From JBARRS01 sp049644345 (GTDB taxonomy: Bacteria; Actinomycetota; Thermoleophilia; Gaiellales; Gaiellaceae), in assembly GCA_049644345.1 (NCBI GenBank), contig JBARRS010000078.1, forward strand, positions 1 through 23,951: a DNA stretch of 23,951 nt. The letters are read 5' to 3'. The notes below the pieces were generated by a model that worked only from the letters and a program-made list of their open reading frames with translations, did no database searches and was not told the origin of the DNA. Positions 21,243 to 23,951 of the stretch are shown here, one piece after another. The first letter of the stretch is position 1. Each line of letters starts with the position of its first letter. The position numbers were made by a program, and so were the translations under genes.

Positions 21243-22154
21243 ATGGCAGAGTCGTCGGCCAAGGTTCCGTATGCGCTCCAAGAGACGGTCGTCCAGGCTT
21301 GCGGCACCGTCTTCTATTACAAGCGGCCGCTCACTGCGTTGCTCGTTCGGGCAGGGGTTCCCGAAGCCCTCGTCGCAAAGCACGCCGAAGCCTCCAAATT
21401 CATCATGGTGCGAGAGATCCTGGGTGAGTTAGATGCCCGTGGAGACGCCGGTACGCGTGTCCAGCATCAGATCGTCCGAGAGCTTGCCGCGATGCGCAGC
21501 GTCTCTGATCCCGACAACCAAGAGGCTGGCTTGAAAGCGCTTGATGATCTACGGACCGTGGCTAAGGACGTCGGGGTGATTGAAGACGGACAGGCGAAGA
21601 AGACCGATGTTGCGGCTCAGAAGAAAGCGCGTGAAGAACGACAGAACACAATCGCTGCGCGCGAACGCGGCTTAGGCGAGCTACACGCGAAGTACATGGA
21701 GCTGGCGCTGAATCCAGATGGCGCGCAGCAGCGTGGCTACGACCTCCAAGACTTGCTCAAGGGACTCTTCAAGTTGCACGACATCCTTTACCAACCGCCG
21801 TATCGGAAGGGCACCGTTGAGGAGACGGACGGGTTCTTCACCTTCCGCGGTTTCGACTACCTGTTGGAGGCTCGGTGGCGGAAGACGCAGCCGCCGATAG
21901 CTGATCTACGCGCTTTCTCGGGAAAGGTGAAGGCGAAGATCGAGAGCACTCGTGGTCTCTTTCTGTCGATACCCGGGTTCCGGGACGAGGTAGTGACGGA
22001 GGCCGTGACACTCTCGAACCTCATCCTCATGGATGGGCAAGAGCTTGCGCTGATCCTGGAAGGCCGCGTTTCGCTCGTTGAAGGACTCCAAATCAAGCTC
22101 GATAACGCGGCGCAGAAGGGACTCCTGTACTACTCGCTCGCAACTCACCTCTGA
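21243..22154 (+). CDS. Restriction-endonuclease-like protein (putative PD-(D/E)XK), likely defence cargo
   Basis: The product is 303 residues and soluble. The N-terminal helical domain (about 8-110) begins VPYALQETVVQACGTVFYYK and contains LLVRAGVPEALVAKH. A Lys/Arg/Glu-rich coiled linker spans about 117-150. The C-terminal part (about 160-300) contains GYDLQDLLKGLFKLHDI, then TDGFFTFRGFDYLLEARWRK, GKVKAKIESTRGLFLSIPGF and NLILMDGQELALILEGRVSL. D196 and E209-A-R211 sit where Mrr-like nucleases have D and ExK, with Lys replaced by Arg. A DNA-cleaving, phage-resistance role is inferred from resemblance and island position. No methylase is near. Codon use is visibly less GC-rich than neighbours, consistent with recent transfer. 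ATG 21243 is chosen because homology starts there; the ribosome site is weak. 22155-22437 is empty. Confidence 0.6.
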   Translation: MAESSAKVPYALQETVVQACGTVFYYKRPLTALLVRAGVPEALVAKHAEASKFIMVREILGELDARGDAGTRVQHQIVRELAAMRSVSDPDNQEAGLKALDDLRTVAKDVGVIEDGQAKKTDVAAQKKAREERQNTIAARERGLGELHAKYMELALNPDGAQQRGYDLQDLLKGLFKLHDILYQPPYRKGTVEETDGFFTFRGFDYLLEARWRKTQPPIADLRAFSGKVKAKIESTRGLFLSIPGFRDEVVTEAVTLSNLILMDGQELALILEGRVSLVEGLQIKLDNAAQKGLLYYSLATHL

Positions 22155-22437
22155 AGAGCGTGCCGCGGCTCGTTACGCCGACGCGTTCACGAAAGCGACC
22201 CTTCCGCGAGAGAGTGACGACACGGGCAGGTCAGGGACGGACCGCCCATCACACCGATTACAGAGACGGCGGAGAGCGAATAATTCGGCCCCGGCCCGAC
22301 TCGCAGAAACGGCTAAAGAAGGCCACTCCCTGGGTGCATCGCGCCCCCGCTATGAACCTGCGACCGCGCGTTCGGCCCTCGTCAGAAGCCGCTCGCCCAG
22401 CCGGCCGGTTACAAGAGGGCAGCGTTTTGGACCTGAA

Positions 22438-22457
22438 GGCTCCATAAAGGGCTCCAT
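22438..22457. repeat. Right-end double motif of element E2
   Basis: GGCTCCATAAAGGGCTCCAT begins 90 bp left of the tRNA-Thr discriminator base and 124 bp left of the core in its anticodon loop. The geometry is identical to 8508 relative to R3. Confidence 0.65.
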
Positions 22458-22498
22458 ACCTGGCGGACGTTGGAAAACATGCAAGTGCGACGGAACGG

Positions 22499-22523
22499 AA
22501 AAGCTCCGATTACCGGGGCTTTT
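22499..22523 (-). terminator. Intrinsic terminator of tRNA-Thr
   Basis: AAAAGCTCCG (22499-22508) pairs with CGGGGCTTTT (22514-22523) around ATTAC, with one G-U pair. It begins 4 bases after the tRNA 3' end and runs into a T-rich stretch on the minus strand. Confidence 0.75.
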
Positions 22524-22527
22524 GCAG

Positions 22528-22600
22528 AGCCCTCTTCCGGACTCGAACCGGAGACCCCCTCCTTACCATGGAGGTGCTCTACCAACTGAGCTAAGAGGGC
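22528..22600 (-). tRNA. tRNA-Thr(GGT)
   Basis: The gene has 73 bases. Acceptor GCCCTCT pairs with AGAGGGC, discriminator T. D-arm GCTC/GAGC has loop AGTTGGTA. Anticodon stem CCTCC/GGAGG has loop ATGGTAA, so the anticodon is GGT (Thr, ACC/ACU codons). The variable loop is GGGTC and the T-arm TCCGG-TTCGAGT-CCGGA. CCA is not encoded. All stems are perfect, so the gene is functional. It is the integration target: its 3' half is duplicated in R1, R3 and R5, and its anticodon loop TTACCAT (plus strand) is the shared core of R2-R4. Confidence 0.97.
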
Positions 22601-22610
22601 GGAGGCGGCC

Positions 22611-22616
22611 ATTGTA
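22611..22616 (-). promoter_or_regulatory. -10 element of the tRNA-Thr promoter
   Basis: TACAAT on the minus strand lies 10 bases before the mature 5' end of the tRNA. A plausible -35 is GGTTCC 17 bases further upstream, a weak match. Confidence 0.45.
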
Positions 22617-22709
22617 GCCCGCGGGTTTCCGCAGGAACCGGGCTCCGCGTGTGCAATGTTTGCCTCCTCGGCGTACAGTCAGTGGCGCACCCAGCCCAGG
22701 GGGTGACTC

Positions 22710-23951
22710 TTGAAACTAGCGGTCGAGATTCTCGGCTACGTCAGTGTCGTGGCGTACGCCGCGCTTGCGGTCGCGACGATCAACCAGTGGCGAACACAGC
22801 GCGACCGCGCAGCGGCCTGGGCGGCGCTGTGCTTCGGGACTCTCGGGCTCGTCGTCGTGCTCGGGCAGATCATCCCGAACCATCCACACGACTTCATCGA
22901 GCGCTTCGGGCAGAAGTTCGACGTCGCCGTCTTCCTGCTCTTCCCGTACCTCCTCCACCGTTTCACCACCGTCTTCCGCACCGCGACCTCATTGGTCGAG
23001 CGTCTGCTCGGGCTGATGACGCTTGGGATGGTCTCTTGGACATTCGCGCTGCCGCGCATCCCTGCTTCCGGCGAGTCGCGTCCCTTGTGGTTCAACGCCT
23101 ACCTCGTCGCCTTCATGGTCCACTGGACGGTTCTCTCAACCGTCGCCGCCACGCGCCTCTGGCGCGCCGGCGGCGGCCAGCCCAGTGTCGCGCGTCGGCG
23201 GATGCGAGTTCTGGCGCTCGCCACCGCCACGCTGACCGTCGCACTGTTCTTCGTCGTCGTGACGAGCCGGTCGCACTCGTCGCTCGCCATTGCCAGCTCC
23301 GCCCTCGGCATCGTCGCCGCGGTCGCGTTCCTGCTGGGTTTCGTACCTCCGGCCATCGTTCGCCTGCTCTGGCGCCGGCCCGAGCAGGAGCGGGTCCAAG
23401 ATGCGATCCGCGACCTGATAACGCTCAGCCGGAGCCAGGAAGAAGTCGCCACACGCGTGCTCGCGCCGATGGCCGACATTGTCGGAGCGCGAGCGCTCTC
23501 ACTCCGCAACGACGAAGGCAAGCTGGTCGGGTCGTATGGCCTGCCGGAGGGCCAGGAAGTGCCGGAACGCGACGACGCCCAGGTGTTCGAGCTCGAAATC
23601 CCTTCCGGCTCGTTGACCATCTGGGCTTCGCCCTATGCGCCTTTCTTCGGCCGGGAGGAGCTACGGCTGCTCGAGACCGTCGGCGCTTTCACCGGTCTCG
23701 CGCTCGATCGCGTGCGGCTGTTTCAGCAGGAGCATGAGGTGCGGCTCGCGCTCGAGCGTGCCGACGAGATCAAGACCAACTTCATCGCGCTTGCCTCACA
23801 CGAGCTGCGGACGCCGGTGACGACGATCCTCGGCCTCGCCACAACCCTCAATCGACGCGGTGACGATCTCGACGAGCACCAACAGCGAGAGCTCCGCGAA
23901 ACCCTCGAGCGGCAGGCCGACCGGATGGCAAAGCTCGTCGAGCAGCTGCTC
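22710..23951 (+). CDS. Multi-TM sensor histidine kinase (3' end beyond the window)
   Basis: The frame is open for 414 codons to the window end. The N-terminal membrane sensor has about six or seven helices (residues 5-24, 36-55, 72-90, 100-114, 128-148, 167-186, 195-218). A GAF-like domain follows (about 228-340, with APMADIVGARALSLRNDEGK and LLETVGAFTGLALDRVRLFQ). HisKA is next with FIALASHELRTPVTTILGLA (H364); the ATPase domain is cut off. The start is TTG 22710, because a TGA stands two codons upstream in frame and GGGGGTGA precedes it closely. It lies beyond the tRNA-Thr and outside the repeat array, and so probably belongs to the core chromosome. The ligand is unknown. Confidence 0.88.
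   Translation, partial: MKLAVEILGYVSVVAYAALAVATINQWRTQRDRAAAWAALCFGTLGLVVVLGQIIPNHPHDFIERFGQKFDVAVFLLFPYLLHRFTTVFRTATSLVERLLGLMTLGMVSWTFALPRIPASGESRPLWFNAYLVAFMVHWTVLSTVAATRLWRAGGGQPSVARRRMRVLALATATLTVALFFVVVTSRSHSSLAIASSALGIVAAVAFLLGFVPPAIVRLLWRRPEQERVQDAIRDLITLSRSQEEVATRVLAPMADIVGARALSLRNDEGKLVGSYGLPEGQEVPERDDAQVFELEIPSGSLTIWASPYAPFFGREELRLLETVGAFTGLALDRVRLFQQEHEVRLALERADEIKTNFIALASHELRTPVTTILGLATTLNRRGDDLDEHQQRELRETLERQADRMAKLVEQLL

Larger units (their letters stand above)
8632..22562. mobile_element. Putative tRNA-Thr-integrated element E2 (core to core)
   Basis: The boundaries are the core in R3 (8632) and the core in the anticodon loop of the intact tRNA-Thr (22562). The left end has the double motif 116 bp inside (8748). 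The right end has it 124 bp inside (22438), mirroring E1. The element holds an integrase relic (17172), an attP-like copy (R4) and a further tRNA remnant (20651), so it is probably a composite of at least three insertions. Its extent is inferred from repeat geometry. Confidence 0.45.

Noticed and set aside
161..22457. CRISPR array
   Set aside because: The repeats are few, long, kilobases apart and linked to tRNA ends. There are no short regularly spaced repeats and no cas genes.
22649..23737. Plus-strand 362-codon frame at the right end
   Set aside because: It is a shifted frame of the TTG-started sensor kinase, which has TM helices and the HisKA motif in the frame of 22710.

Overview
The window is high-GC bacterial DNA, most likely from an actinobacterium of the Thermoleophilia/Solirubrobacterales-Gaiellales type. 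That placement is an inference from gene content: LmbU-type regulator, DUF1206, DUF6458, GAF-SpoIIE phosphatase, STAS protein and SigB-like promoters. Almost everything to the left of a tRNA-Thr(GGT) gene (22528-22600, minus strand) looks like genomic-island DNA. To its right begins what looks like core chromosome, with a sensor histidine kinase cut by the window end.

The main structural signal is a family of integrase-attachment-like repeats. Four long copies (R1 161-330, R2 4011-4250, R3 8598-8805, R4 18211-18410) share a core resembling the tRNA-Thr anticodon loop. Each also carries tandem GGTGGCAA/TTGCCACC-type arm sites and the double motif GGCTCCATAAAGGCTCCAT. The distance from core to double motif is 116 bp in R2, R3 and R4, and 115 bp in R1, which has one base deleted in the core. 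R1 and R3 carry displaced tRNA 3' halves on their left. R2 and R4 carry arm-like sequence on both sides of the core, like attP. Two further copies of the double motif (8508 and 22438) each lie 124 bp left of a tRNA-type core. This lets two tandem elements be drawn: E1, about 195-8632, and E2, about 8632-22562. A separate tRNA-Thr 3' remnant (20651) marks another, probably more recent, insertion carrying a restriction-endonuclease-like gene. The only recombinase visible is a frameshifted tyrosine integrase (17172-17925).

E1 carries an ABM-like small protein, an LPG-synthase-type membrane protein, a GAF-SpoIIE (PP2C) phosphatase, a PRC-barrel protein, a MmcQ/YjbR protein, a LuxR remnant, an OmpR-type two-component system and two secreted proteins. 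E2 carries a small protein resembling the N-terminal domain of the STAS protein, a membrane/envelope operon (short hydrophobic peptide, DUF6458, DUF1206, phospholipase D), and a wHTH regulator divergent from a STAS / thioredoxin-like-LmbU fusion / NRAMP operon. It also carries an aquaporin with a small basic protein, the integrase relic, two alpha/beta hydrolases (one fused to a LuxR domain) and the nuclease-like gene.

The cargo has a coherent theme of stress signalling and envelope or solute homeostasis. PP2C phosphatase and STAS protein are partner-switching components. Three candidate promoters of the SigB/SigF type precede cargo operons. The leading hypothesis is a tRNA-Thr-targeted tandem array of stress-response islands that now lack a working integrase of their own but keep phased attachment sites.
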